A stretch of 64,000 nt of DNA from the NCBI RefSeq assembly GCF_937898475.1, contig NZ_CALEJS010000016.1, forward strand, positions 682,001 to 746,000, in the 5' to 3' direction. The notes under the pieces were generated by a model. That model saw only the letters and a program-made list of their open reading frames with translations. It did not search any database and was not told where the DNA came from. The stretch comes from an uncultured Chitinophaga sp. GTDB taxonomy: Bacteria; Bacteroidota; Bacteroidia; Chitinophagales; Chitinophagaceae. The position numbers and the translations under genes are program-made. This document shows, piece by piece, positions 52,157 through 62,400 of the stretch. How positions within the stretch are numbered: position 1 is the first letter of the stretch; each line of letters starts with the position of its first letter.

Positions 52157-54217
52157 CTAGCGCACCTGTTTCATTTCTTCGAGCTCACGCTGCAGGGCAA
52201 ACATCTGGTCGCGTAAACGTGCGGCTTCCATAAAGTCGAGATCCTTTGCGGCTTTTTCCATATCCTTCTTTACGCGGGTAATGGCTTTTTCCAGCTGAGG
52301 GATCGTTTTGGCTGCAGCCGCCTCCCCTTTTGCATAGGTCATGGCATCTTCCGCCACCAGGGACACTTCCTCGTGGATGGCATAAGGTGAAGACTCATCA
52401 AAGCTCTTGATCTCCAGCACGGATGTCTGGCCCATGATCTGCTCAACTGATTTTCTGACGGTTTTTGGAACAATGTTATGTTTAATATTATAGGCGATCT
52501 GTTTTTCACGGCGACGGTTAGTCTCATCAATGGTACGCTGCATACTGTCGGTGATCTTGTCTGCATAGAAGATCACCAGGCCGTCTACGTTACGGGCAGC
52601 GCGGCCGGCGGTCTGCGTCAGGGAGCGCTCATCACGCAGGAAACCTTCCTTATCGGCATCCAGGATGGCCACCAGTGATACTTCGGGAAGGTCCAGGCCC
52701 TCGCGGAGCAGGTTCACCCCTACCAGTACATCTATTTTACCCAGGCGCAGGTCCCGCAGAATCTCCACGCGTTCCAGGGTGTCTACCTCCGAATGGATAT
52801 AACGCGACTTAATATTAATACGGTGCAGGTACTTATCCATTTCCTCCGCCATACGTTTGGTGAGGGTGGTTACCAGTACGCGGTCGCCTTTCTGCACGCG
52901 GCGGTCTATCTCATCCAGCAGATCGTCTACCTGATTAACACTGGGCCTGATCTCAATGGGAGGATCGAGCAGCCCGGTAGGACGTACCACCTGTTCTACC
53001 ACCACCCCTTCGGTTTGTTTCAGCTCATACTCGCCCGGGGTAGCGCTCACAAACACCACCTGGTTGAGCAGGTTCTCAAATTCGTAAAAGTTCAGCGGGC
53101 GGTTATCCATAGCGGAGGGCAGGCGGAAGCCGAAATCCACCAGGGTAAGTTTACGGGAACGGTCACCTCCATACATACCGCTGATCTGCGGAATGGTCTG
53201 GTGGCTCTCATCTATTACCAGCAGAAAATCCTTGGGGAAATAGTCCAGCAGGCAGAAAGGCCTTGTACCAGGCAGGCGGCGGTCCAGGAATCGGGAGTAG
53301 TTCTCAATGCCGCTGCAATAACCCAATTCACGGATCATTTCCAGGTCATAGTTCACCCTTTCAGACAAGCGCTGGGCTTCGAGGTGTTTGCCCTGGGCGC
53401 GGAAGTAATCTACCTGGGCCTGCAGCTCGTCCTGTATCTCATAGATGATCTGCTGCATCATATCCCTGGGGGCCAGGTAAAGATTGGCAGGGAAAATAGC
53501 TGCATTGTCCATAGTACCGATACGTTTACCGCTGGCGGTGTCAAAGCTCTCAATTTCCTCTATTTCGTCTCCGAAGAAGGTTATACGGTAACCATAGTCT
53601 ACATAAGGAAGGTTAATATCCACCGTATCTCCCTGCACCCGGAAAGAACCGCGGGTAAAGTCGCCCGTGGTACGCGTATATAAGGAGTTCACCAATCCGT
53701 GCAGCAGGGTGTTACGGCCGATGGTCTGCCCGCGGTGAATACGCAGGATACCGTTTTCCAGCTCAGTAGGGTTACCCATACCATATATACATGACACGCT
53801 GGCTACCACGATAATATCGCGGCGGCCTGACAGCAGGTTGGATGTGGCCCTGAGCCGCAGCTTGTCGAGCTCGGCGTTAATAGACAGGTCTTTTTCTATA
53901 TAAGTATCGCTCACCGGCATATAAGCCTCCGGCTGGTAATAATCATAGTAGGATACAAAGTACTCCACGGCATTGTCCGGGAAGAACTGGCGGAACTCGC
54001 CGTACAGCTGCGCTACCAGGGTTTTGTTGTGGGTCAGCACCAGGGTGGGCTTCTGCACGTTCTGGATCACATTCGCCATGGTGAAGGTCTTACCAGAGCC
54101 GGTAACACCCAGCAGTGTCTGGAAAGGCTCACCGTTCTTTATTCCTTCTGTAAGCTGGCGGATGGCAGCCGGCTGATCTCCGGCGGGAGGATATGGTGAC
54201 TGTATCTTGAATGGCAT
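52157..54217 (-). CDS. uvrB: Excinuclease ABC subunit B
   Basis: The 686-residue DNA damage-recognition helicase of nucleotide excision repair. Walker A is LLGVTGSGKTFTM; the strand-clamping beta-hairpin region includes YDYYQPEAYMPVSDTYIEKD. Helicase motifs continue to DRVLVTTLTKRMAEEM and SLTQTAGRAARN. The C-terminal UVR domain that meets UvrC is KAAKDLDFMEAARLRDQMF. It starts at ATG 54217; a -7 box (TAATTTTG, 54231-54224) ends only 6 nt before it. It is divergent from the nuclease gene. Confidence 0.97.
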   Translation of the reverse strand: MPFKIQSPYPPAGDQPAAIRQLTEGIKNGEPFQTLLGVTGSGKTFTMANVIQNVQKPTLVLTHNKTLVAQLYGEFRQFFPDNAVEYFVSYYDYYQPEAYMPVSDTYIEKDLSINAELDKLRLRATSNLLSGRRDIIVVASVSCIYGMGNPTELENGILRIHRGQTIGRNTLLHGLVNSLYTRTTGDFTRGSFRVQGDTVDINLPYVDYGYRITFFGDEIEEIESFDTASGKRIGTMDNAAIFPANLYLAPRDMMQQIIYEIQDELQAQVDYFRAQGKHLEAQRLSERVNYDLEMIRELGYCSGIENYSRFLDRRLPGTRPFCLLDYFPKDFLLVIDESHQTIPQISGMYGGDRSRKLTLVDFGFRLPSAMDNRPLNFYEFENLLNQVVFVSATPGEYELKQTEGVVVEQVVRPTGLLDPPIEIRPSVNQVDDLLDEIDRRVQKGDRVLVTTLTKRMAEEMDKYLHRINIKSRYIHSEVDTLERVEILRDLRLGKIDVLVGVNLLREGLDLPEVSLVAILDADKEGFLRDERSLTQTAGRAARNVDGLVIFYADKITDSMQRTIDETNRRREKQIAYNIKHNIVPKTVRKSVEQIMGQTSVLEIKSFDESSPYAIHEEVSLVAEDAMTYAKGEAAAAKTIPQLEKAITRVKKDMEKAAKDLDFMEAARLRDQMFALQRELEEMKQVR

Positions 54218-54223
54218 AATATT

Positions 54224-54231
54224 CAAAATTA
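54224..54231 (-). promoter_or_regulatory. uvrB -7 box, near-leaderless
   Basis: TAATTTTG on the minus strand fits TAnnTTTG and implies a leader of only a few nucleotides before the uvrB ATG. Confidence 0.4.
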
Positions 54232-54285
54232 CGAAACTTGGGAATTGGAACTTATTTTACCATATTTGACGTCTCAATTTTGTTT

Positions 54286-55086
54286 ATGCACCGTACATTC
54301 TGTTTTCGCCTGCTATTGGGCGTCTTACTTCCTTTGCTACCCCTCCGGGGGTTCAGCTGGGGCCTTACCGGCCATCGTGTAGTGGGCGAAATTGCCTCAC
54401 AACACCTGAGCCCGCAGGCCCGCAAAGCTATCCGGGCACTGCTGGGCAGGGAAAGCCTGGCGATGATAGCCAACTGGCCGGATTTTATCAAATCAGATAC
54501 CACACGCCGTTATGATCATACTTCGCGCTGGCACTACCTGGATTTTCCGGCCGGGGCAACTGCGGAAGAATTTGACAATATCCTCAAAAAAGCCAAAGGC
54601 GAAAACCTGTATACACAAACACAGGCTATGATACGGCAGCTCAAATCGGCTACCGCCACTAAAGAACAACAAATATTTGCGCTTAAATTCCTGGTGCACA
54701 TGATAGGCGATATGCACCAGCCGCTGCACGTGGGCCGCGACGAAGACCAGGGTGGTAACAAGGTAAGCGTTTACTGGTTTGACAGGCCCACCAACCTGCA
54801 CCGGGTGTGGGATGAACAACTGGTGGAGTTTCAGCAGCTGAGCTATACCGAATACGCTAAAGCGCTGGATATAGTACCTGCTTCCACGGTTAGCAAGCTG
54901 CAGGGCGGCAGCATCCGCGACTGGATGTTTGAATCGCATGTACTGGCTGATAAGATATATGCCAGGACCAAAGAAGGAGATAAACTGAGCTATCGCTATA
55001 ATTACCTGTTCCAGGAAGATCTGAACAGGCAGTTGCTGAAGGGAGGATTACGGCTGGCGAAAATTCTCAACGATATTTATAAGTAA
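54286..55086 (+). CDS. S1/P1-type zinc nuclease, exported
   Basis: A 266-residue secreted phosphodiesterase of the S1/P1 nuclease (phospholipase C-like) fold. Signal peptide FRLLLGVLLPLLPLRGFS is cleaved just before W25, whose free amino group is the first zinc ligand, followed by H30 in GLTGHRVVGEIA. Further ligands: DHTSRWHYLDF, HMIGDMHQPLHVG and the Asp/His of DEDQGGNKV. It cuts single-stranded DNA or RNA outside the inner membrane, probably for nucleotide salvage. It starts at ATG 54286. Its stop codon overlaps the first unit of a heptamer array. Confidence 0.92.
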   Translation: MHRTFCFRLLLGVLLPLLPLRGFSWGLTGHRVVGEIASQHLSPQARKAIRALLGRESLAMIANWPDFIKSDTTRRYDHTSRWHYLDFPAGATAEEFDNILKKAKGENLYTQTQAMIRQLKSATATKEQQIFALKFLVHMIGDMHQPLHVGRDEDQGGNKVSVYWFDRPTNLHRVWDEQLVEFQQLSYTEYAKALDIVPASTVSKLQGGSIRDWMFESHVLADKIYARTKEGDKLSYRYNYLFQEDLNRQLLKGGLRLAKILNDIYK

Positions 55087-55183
55087 ATTCCAAATCCCAG
55101 GTTTTAAATTTCCAAAATGCGAAGATCATTTGGAATATGGAACCTGGAATTTGGAATTTGGTATTTGGCATTTGGAATTTACC
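55085..55183. repeat. Heptamer-phased fold-back repeat (ATTTGGn type)
   Basis: Left units AAATTCC, AAATCCC, AGGTTTT, AAATTTC (55085-55112). Right units ATTTGGA, ATATGGA, ACCTGGA, ATTTGGA, ATTTGGT, ATTTGGC, ATTTGGA, ATTTACC (55128-55183). Positions 55085-55103 pair with 55141-55159, 18 of 19 bases. It fills the gap between two convergent stop codons exactly. Confidence 0.85.
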
Positions 55184-55185
55184 CC

Positions 55186-56109
55186 CTACACCAGGTCTAT
55201 ATCAAAATTCACGAGTTCAACGAACTGTTCCAGGCGGGCGCTGATATCTTCCTGGGTGATCTCACGGAGACGGCCCGTACCAAATTTCTCCACACAGAAA
55301 GAGGCCATAGCAGAACCTACAATAATGGCCGTTTTCATGTTCTCGAATGAAATATCCTTGGTTTTAGCGAGGTGACCTATAAAGCCTCCGGCAAAGGTAT
55401 CACCAGCGCCGGTGGGGTCAAACACATCTTCCAGCGGTAAAGCAGGTGCAAAGAACACGTGGTTCTCATGGAACAGCAGTGCACCGTGCTCTCCTTTCTT
55501 GATGATCAGGTAGCGGGGGCCCATGGTCAGGATCTTGCGGGCTGCCTTTACCAGGGAGTATTCGCCGCTCAGCTGACGGGCTTCGCCATCGTTTACCAGC
55601 AATACATCTACCATGGTCAGTACCTTTTTCAGGTCATCCATCGCCGTTTCCATCCAGAAGTTCATGGTATCCAGCACAATCAGCTTGGGACGTTCCCGAA
55701 GCTGGTTGATAACGCTGATCTGCACCTGGGGAGACAGGTTACCCAGTACCAGGAACTCACTACCCTGATAACTTTCCGGCACTTCCGGCTGAAAATCACC
55801 CAGCACGTTCAGCTCAGTTACCAGCGTGTCGCGGGTATTCATATCCATATGATATTTACCGGCCCAATAGAAAGAAGGGCGGTCTTTCTTGATCTGCACG
55901 CCTTCCAGCGCTACTCCTTTTGCCGCCAGCGCATTCATATCCGCCTGCGGAAAATCGCCTCCAACAACGGAGATCTGGTTAATCGGCTGCACAAAGTTGG
56001 CCGCAGTCCAGGCTATAAATGTAGCGGAACCTCCGATGATCTTTCCTGATTTTCCAAAGGGCGTTTCTATTTCATCGAACGCCATAGTACCAACGACAAT
56101 GACAGACAT
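55186..56109 (-). CDS. PfkB-family carbohydrate kinase
   Basis: A 307-residue ribokinase-fold sugar kinase. PfkB signature 2 is DPTGAGDTFAGGFIG (with the catalytic Asp in GAGD); the N-terminal substrate region is VVGTMAFDEIETPFGKSGKIIGGSATFIAW. Substrate is uncertain; the short form without a clear lid and the FYWAGKYHMDMN segment resemble adenosine/ribokinase-like enzymes in Bacteroidota. The start at 56109 (MSVIVVGTMAF) is clear from the first strand. A -7 box (TACCTTTG, 56155-56148) lies 39 nt upstream. Confidence 0.9.
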   Translation of the reverse strand: MSVIVVGTMAFDEIETPFGKSGKIIGGSATFIAWTAANFVQPINQISVVGGDFPQADMNALAAKGVALEGVQIKKDRPSFYWAGKYHMDMNTRDTLVTELNVLGDFQPEVPESYQGSEFLVLGNLSPQVQISVINQLRERPKLIVLDTMNFWMETAMDDLKKVLTMVDVLLVNDGEARQLSGEYSLVKAARKILTMGPRYLIIKKGEHGALLFHENHVFFAPALPLEDVFDPTGAGDTFAGGFIGHLAKTKDISFENMKTAIIVGSAMASFCVEKFGTGRLREITQEDISARLEQFVELVNFDIDLV

Positions 56110-56147
56110 ATTTGCTAGGTAGTTTATTGATTTAGATAAAACAGGGG

Positions 56148-56155
56148 CAAAGGTA
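56148..56155 (-). promoter_or_regulatory. PfkB gene -7 box
   Basis: TACCTTTG on the minus strand fits TAnnTTTG and predicts a leader of about 35 nt. Confidence 0.45.
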
Positions 56156-56264
56156 ATATAAAAAGTAACCTTTTCGGCAAGCGTCCGTTCTATGGACGTG
56201 TACATTTTGCCGTTATCCAATATACTGACGGGAACCATATAGTGCGCCAGGAGTGACAGCAATG

Positions 56265-56296
56265 CAGTAGCCCCCCAAGTGTTCGGGGGGCTACTG
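56265..56296. terminator. Very stable GC hairpin after the adhesin operon
   Basis: 12-bp perfect stem CAGTAGCCCCCC/GGGGGGCTACTG with an 8-nt loop, extended by four more pairs past a 2-nt bulge. It lies ~50 nt after the OmpA-family stop on the minus strand. There is no T-run on either side, so it may stabilise the 3' end instead of terminating by itself. Confidence 0.55.
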
Positions 56297-56348
56297 TTGC
56301 CTGAGGCTAATTGGTTTTATTAGGATATAGTTGAAACTACCGGGTTGG

Positions 56349-58349
56349 TTACTGCAATTGCAGTTGTACGCGCAACACTTTAAACTCCGTTCTTCTGTTC
56401 AGCTGCCGGCCGTCAGGATTATCCTTGCCATTTGGCAGCGTATTCGGCGCTATGGGTCTTGACTCGCCATAGCCTTTGGCTACCATACGGGATACGGGCA
56501 CCCCTTTACCTGCCAGGTAATCCACACAGGCTTGCGCCCTGGCCTGGGAAAGCTTAATGTTATACGCATCTGTGCCTTTACTGTCTGTATGCGATCCCAT
56601 TTCGATAATGATATTCGGGTTATCCGCCATAATCGCCACAACGGTGTCCAGTACAACCAGGGACTGCGGCCTGAGCGTAGCCTTGTTATAATCATAGTAG
56701 ATATCCTTGAGGATAATGGGTTTGCCTATCTCATAGCGTTTGAGGCAGAGTGTGGGGTTCATCAGCGAATCCACCCGGACCAGCTCGTCGGTATTAAAAT
56801 AGATGGCCTTTGAGAAGTAGTTTTCCTTTTCTGCCATGATCTTGTAGTTCTTCTCCATATCCACTTCAAAATTGTAATGGCCGGTTTCATCCACGGTGAC
56901 CTGTTGCAGCACTTTCTGCTGTACGGTATCCAGCAGGGTAACGGTGGCGCCGGTAAGCGGCAACTCTCCATCGCAGTCCAGAATTTGTCCGCCGGCCAGT
57001 TTGGCATTACGCTTTACATAGAACAGTTCCAGGCAGCATACTGACTGCCTGTCTGAACTGATAAACGCACCATTAAGCGGCTTGGCCTTGTCTACCGGAT
57101 TATAATAGATATCGTCTTTGGGGGAGTTGACAGGAGCGCCCAGATTACGGGGAGCGGACCAGTTGGTCAGATTACCTTCGCTTACAAAGAAATCGAGCCC
57201 ACCGAGGCCTACGCGGCCATCAGAACTGAATATGAAAAGTCCGTTCTGCACATCGTAATAAGGCGCCTGTTCCTCATCGCGGGAATTGATCCCTGTACCC
57301 ATATTACGGGGAGCGCCCGGTACACCGTTCTGCAGCTGGCTGTACCAGATGTCGTTCTTGCCCATGCCACCCGGCCTGTTGGAGACAAAGAAAAGGTACT
57401 TATTGTCTGCGGTTACAAACGGCTGCATAGCGCTGAAGCCGGCTGCGTTTACATTAGGGCCCAGCGCCACGGGATCTGACCATTTATCGCCCTGGCGGGT
57501 ACTGGTATAAATGGCGGCCTGTTTCTGCCCGTTCTTCACTGTCCAGCGCGTAAGGTACAGGGTGTTACCATCCGGGCTTAATGCAGAGGTGCCCTGTTCC
57601 ATTCCCTTAACGGAGGGGATGTCAAGCTTCCGGCTGGTTTCAAAGTTATAGCCCTGGCCCTGGGCAATATAGAGGTCATTTACGTAGGGGTTCTCTTTTT
57701 TGTCCTTACCGGTGTTAACGGTATCGGGGCGGGAAGATGTAAACAGCAGGGTGCTGTTGTTCAGCAACAAGGGGGCGTAATTGGCGCCACCGCCGTTTAC
57801 ATTGCCACCTAATTTCCTGATGCTGTACCTGGGCACGTTCCTGGTTTCTGACAGGGCAAGTTCACAACTGGCTATTTCCAGGGCAGCCCTGGCTGCATAC
57901 TCGTCTGCATTGGTATAATCGTTCCTGAATTGTTTGAGTTGCTCCAATGCTTCCTGGTATTTTCCGTTGGCGCGCAGCGAAATGCCATACCAGAAACGGG
58001 CCAGTGGAAATGCAGGATTATTAAAAGTAGATGCCTGCCCGTAATAGGTTTCAGCATTGCCAAAATCATTGTACTGCCGGTAAGATTCTGCCAGGCGGTA
58101 CACCACGGTTTCATAATCCTTGATCTTGCTGTTCTTTTCCTTACCGGCTGCTGCTACTGCGTAAGGCAGCACCTCGGAAGGTTTTATCCGGAATGTGCCC
58201 AGGGCTTTGCTGTAGTATTGTGCTGCAGAATAGTAATCCTTTGCGTTATAGTAGATATCCGCCGTACGCCTGTAGTCATAGACATACTGCGAATAAGCGG
58301 CGCTTGCGCTCAATAACAGCATTATCAAACATTGTACAATTCTTCTCAT
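56349..58349 (-). CDS. PorE-like OmpA family protein (TPR, propeller, OmpA)
   Basis: A 666-residue envelope protein. Signal peptide (CLIMLLLSASAAYS), TPR-like helices (~20-150: ADIYYNAKDYYSAAQYYSKAL), a PD40/WD40-type propeller (~185-440: LYLTRWTVKNGQ, KYLFFVSNRPGGMGKNDIWYS), a carboxypeptidase-regulatory-like domain (~455-540), and an OmpA C-terminal peptidoglycan-binding domain (EMGSHTDSKGTDAYNIKLSQ, RMVAKGYGESRP). The domain order equals that of the T9SS accessory protein PorE. It is third in the adhesin operon and probably anchors the PorP/SprF-adhesin assembly to peptidoglycan. Confidence 0.9.
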   Translation of the reverse strand: MRRIVQCLIMLLLSASAAYSQYVYDYRRTADIYYNAKDYYSAAQYYSKALGTFRIKPSEVLPYAVAAAGKEKNSKIKDYETVVYRLAESYRQYNDFGNAETYYGQASTFNNPAFPLARFWYGISLRANGKYQEALEQLKQFRNDYTNADEYAARAALEIASCELALSETRNVPRYSIRKLGGNVNGGGANYAPLLLNNSTLLFTSSRPDTVNTGKDKKENPYVNDLYIAQGQGYNFETSRKLDIPSVKGMEQGTSALSPDGNTLYLTRWTVKNGQKQAAIYTSTRQGDKWSDPVALGPNVNAAGFSAMQPFVTADNKYLFFVSNRPGGMGKNDIWYSQLQNGVPGAPRNMGTGINSRDEEQAPYYDVQNGLFIFSSDGRVGLGGLDFFVSEGNLTNWSAPRNLGAPVNSPKDDIYYNPVDKAKPLNGAFISSDRQSVCCLELFYVKRNAKLAGGQILDCDGELPLTGATVTLLDTVQQKVLQQVTVDETGHYNFEVDMEKNYKIMAEKENYFSKAIYFNTDELVRVDSLMNPTLCLKRYEIGKPIILKDIYYDYNKATLRPQSLVVLDTVVAIMADNPNIIIEMGSHTDSKGTDAYNIKLSQARAQACVDYLAGKGVPVSRMVAKGYGESRPIAPNTLPNGKDNPDGRQLNRRTEFKVLRVQLQLQ

Positions 58350-58412
58350 CTGTACATATTTTACTTCGATCATGCTAAATTTCATTTGAAGGGTTTTCGT
58401 TCCGTTTAATCT

Positions 58413-59417
58413 TTACAGCCTTGGACAGATAAAGTATTCCTCTGTCAGCACCCTTCTTTTACGGCTGATAAAAGAAAGAGATATTTCGAAGCTGTTGCTT
58501 CCGTTCACCAAACGGTGAAGGTTGGATACGTTCGCATCGTAGCTGGCTCCCAGCACGAAATTCTTGTAGTGGAAACCTACAAAGGGGATCATCGAATCAT
58601 CAAAACGGTAGGTGGCGCCGGCCAGGAGATCGAACTCGGGGTTTACCGCATACTGGCCATATACCCCTAACACCTTTTCTTCTGCATTTCCCTGGCGCAT
58701 ATAGAGGCCGTGCGGTGTAAGGCTCAGTTCTTCCGTCATCCTGATTTTGGTACCGGCATGCGTGAGGTAACGGATGGGGTACCTGCGGTTATCATCTGCA
58801 ATAAACGGATCTTCGGGTCGTGTCAGATGGCCGGCAGATATTCCCACAAAAGGATTCAGGCGGTGGTTGGGATTACCGTCAAAGAAAAGGGCGCCGGCCG
58901 CCGCATCAAATGCGGTGGAATTAGTTTTGTTCAGGCTTTCCCCGTTATACATGCTGGGATCAAAACCTATGACCGGATTCCACTGGCTGCCTGTCTGGAA
59001 CTTTCCGGGGTCTACTTTCCTGTTAATGATACCGGCTTGTACGCCAAATACCAGGCGCGTTGTACCGGTGGCGCCAAATTTAACGCCGCTATAGGAAACG
59101 CTGGCCATTGCGTTGAGGTAGTTATAACCTGCATCTCCGGCAGACATATTCAGGATGTTAACGCCCACGCCGATGTTCTTATCCGTGGCGGCGTCAAAAG
59201 AAACGCCGGATGTAGAGAAAGCTTTTCCGTAATTGGTCCACTGATTGCGATAGTTGCCGCTTACCCTGTAGTCGCCGTCCAATACCCCGGTAAGAGCGGG
59301 GTTCAGCCACAGCGGATATGCATAGTACTGAGAGAAATGCGGGTCTACCTGTGCCCATAGTGATCCGGGCAGCAAAGCGCTTAACAGTAGTCCCAGAACA
59401 ATTATATGTTTTCTCAT
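58413..59417 (-). CDS. PorP/SprF family type IX secretion membrane protein
   Basis: A 334-residue outer membrane protein of the PorP/SprF family. Signal HIIVLGLLLSALLPGSLWAQ, then the diagnostic VDPHFSQYYAYPLWLNPALTGV and YRVSGNYRNQW. Members are needed for secretion or surface attachment of a cognate cargo with a type B C-terminal domain, normally encoded next to them, as here. The start at 59417 is chosen because it opens the signal peptide. Two overlapping hairpins sit in the 70-nt gap from the adhesin gene, the second ending at the start codon. Confidence 0.94.
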   Translation of the reverse strand: MRKHIIVLGLLLSALLPGSLWAQVDPHFSQYYAYPLWLNPALTGVLDGDYRVSGNYRNQWTNYGKAFSTSGVSFDAATDKNIGVGVNILNMSAGDAGYNYLNAMASVSYSGVKFGATGTTRLVFGVQAGIINRKVDPGKFQTGSQWNPVIGFDPSMYNGESLNKTNSTAFDAAAGALFFDGNPNHRLNPFVGISAGHLTRPEDPFIADDNRRYPIRYLTHAGTKIRMTEELSLTPHGLYMRQGNAEEKVLGVYGQYAVNPEFDLLAGATYRFDDSMIPFVGFHYKNFVLGASYDANVSNLHRLVNGSNSFEISLSFISRKRRVLTEEYFICPRL

Positions 59418-59418
59418 A

Positions 59419-59477
59419 GGAGCATTTTTTTTGCATGTTAAGAATGCTCCCATTCCGGAATATTGCCGGAACGGGAG
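59419..59477 (-). promoter_or_regulatory. Two overlapping hairpins between adhesin and sprF-like gene
   Basis: On the minus strand hairpin A pairs CTCCCGTTCCGG with CCGGAATGGGAG (59477-59447; 12 bp with one G-U). Hairpin B pairs GGAGCATT (59450-59443) with AATGCTCC (59426-59419), directly before the ATG at 59417. A and B share the four bases GGAG, so full formation of both is not possible. Confidence 0.55.
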
Positions 59478-59487
59478 CTGAATATGA

Positions 59488-62400
59488 TTAGCGGATAACA
59501 GTGACGTTGCCTTTTCTGTTGACGGTTGTGCCATTCTGCAGTTTCGCGATAACGATGTATACATATACGCCGGATGGCTGTATTTTTCCATTCATGGTGC
59601 CGTTCCAACCCTGGCGCTGGTCTTTGGTCACGAATACTTCCTGTCCCCAGGCATTGTAGATATGCATTTCCAGTGAGGCAATGGTATTGCCGTACACCAG
59701 GAATACATCATTCACACCATCGCCGTTGGGACTGAACATATTGGGTATGAACACCTGGTTGCCTGCCGGGTTGGTAGCACTGCCGGTAACGGCAGCAGAC
59801 AACTGGCTGGTCTGGCAGCTGTTGGTATTCAGTGCCCGCACCACAAGGCTTACCGTCTGGTTGGGCAACAGTTCGGAGATCTTGTGTGTAGTACCATTGG
59901 GGCCTGAACTGGGCGGTACAAAGGTGGCGCCGTTATCAGTACTTACTTCATACCTGGTGGCGCCTGCCACACTGTTCCAGCGGAAGGTAATGGATGTAGC
60001 CGTGGAATCACTTACTGTTATCACTGGCGTGGCAAGCGGTTGCAATACATCTACCGTAACCGCCTTACGCGTTGTGCTGGCACAACCGCCTGCAGTTGCT
60101 ATTTCTACATAATAAGTAGTGTTCTGACTCAGCGACGGCGTTGTGAATGTTGCGCCGGTAGCCAGCTGTGTGCCGCCGGTGGGAGTACTATACCAGCGGA
60201 AAACCGGGTTAGTAACGGTGGGGGCGCTGGCTGTCAGTGTAACAACGCCGGGGCATTCCGGATCAGGCACATCTGTCACAATATCATTTGCGTTGGGTGC
60301 GCCTACCGTTATGCTCACAGGCGTACGCTCGTTGCTGGCGCAACCGCTGCCATTCACTGCTTCAACATAGTATTGCTGGTTAGTGTTAATTGCACTGGTT
60401 GTAACAGAAGTACCCGTTGTAACAGGTGTGCCGCCGGTGGGTGAAGTATACCAGCGATAGGTAAGGCCTGCATTGGGGCTCTGTACCTCCAGTGTAGCCG
60501 TCTGACCCGGGCATACCTGCACATCTGCGCTGCTCACCTGTGGTGCAGCCGGTACATTATTTACAGTAACGTTTACGGCCGTACGGCTCACGCTTACGCA
60601 ACCGCCACCACTTGCTGCTTCCAGGTAGTACACCGTATTTGCAGTACGGGGAGGTGTAATATATGCATTACCCGTGAACAGCGGCGCGCCGCCGGTAGCA
60701 GTGCTATACCACCGGTAGATCAGACCTGCTCCGGGGTTCTTTACAGTGACTACAGCGCTTTGGCCATTGCAGACAGTTACTGCATCTGCCAACGGTGCAT
60801 CCAGGGTGTTAACCACGGTAGCCGTAACCCCTGTTCTTGCGGTGCTTACACATCCTGCGTTAAATGCGCCCTCTACGTAGAAGGTAGTGGTACCAGACAG
60901 GCTTGCGGTGGTATAAGCCGTGCCTATTGCCAGCAAGGTGCCATTAGCTGGCTGGTCATACCAGCGATAGCTTACTGCAGGATCAGGGTTCTGAATATTA
61001 AACGTTGCCGTACCACCTATACAGGTCACTACATTGGCTGAAGTTACCACTGGTGCAGGTGGGGTGCTGTTAGCCTGTATGCTCACCCTGGTCCTTGTTG
61101 CACTGGCGCACTTATCGTTCAGTACAGACTGTACATAGTAATCCCTGGTGCCGGTTACCGCTGCCACAGTATATACCGGTCCGGTGAATACCAGGCTGCC
61201 ACCGGTAGCTGCATCGTACCACTGGTAGGTAAAGCCCGGCTGCGGGTTCTGTACGATCAGGGTTGCATCCTGGCCGCTGCAGACCTTCACAAGACTTGAC
61301 ACTACCACCGGTGGTGTGGTATTGTTGGCCACTGTGATCCGGTATACATGATTAGTGTCTTTGGCACCACCTTGCAATGTTCCTTCTACCAGGTAGGTAA
61401 TGCTGGCATTGAGCACCGGCGTAGTGAATGACGTACCGGTAGCTACCAGGCTGTTATTAGCGGTATTGTACCAGCGATAAGTAGTGCCGCCCTGCGGGTT
61501 CACCACATTCAGCGTGATGCTGCTGCCTGTACAAAGGGTAATGTCTGTAGTATCGCCGTTGTTGCCACCGTTGTTATTCTTCTTCACGGTCAGTGCTGCA
61601 CGGCTAGCGCTTACGCAGCTACCTGCGCTGGCTTCTACATAATACTGCGCACTGTCGGCAGCCAGCGGCGGTGCGGTAAAGCTGGGGCCTACTGCCAGCG
61701 GGTTACCGCCGGTGGCTGTGCTGTACCACCTGTACGTTATTCCCGTCTGCGGATTGGCGATGGTAAACGTAGCCGTTTCGCCCAGGTTAACGCTTTGCTG
61801 GCTGACCGTTAATGCCGGGGGCTGCAGGTTACTGATAGTGGTCACGGTAGCAACTGCACGGCTGGTGCTGGTACAGCTGCCTACAGCGGCTCCTGCATAA
61901 TATTTCACACTATCCTGCCCGGCGGGCGGTGTTACCGATAATGTAGTACCAGTACCTACCAGGCTACCGCCTGTGGGCGCGTCATACCAGTTGTATGTGA
62001 GCCCTGTCTGCGGATGCTGTACCTGCAGCTGTACGGGGCCACCGTTACAGCTTACTACAGCACTGTTAACCAGCACCGGTACTACCGGCGGATCAGTAAC
62101 TGTAATCGGGTATACCTGTACCGTATCCCTGAAGCCGCCTGCAAATACCGCCTCGAGTCGATATGTAGTATTTGCATTCAGTACAGGCGTAGTGAAGTTA
62201 ACACCTGTAAATGCAAGGCTGTTGTTTGAAGTGTTGTACCATTCATAGGTAGCACCCGCCTGTACACTATCTACTGTAAGGGTGGCAGCAGTACCACGAC
62301 AGATAGTGATAGCAGCAGTGTCGCCACCCGGGGTACCACAATTGCGCGCATTCACTGTAACGGGTACACGTACGGGGTTGGGACAGCCATTGCGGCTGGT

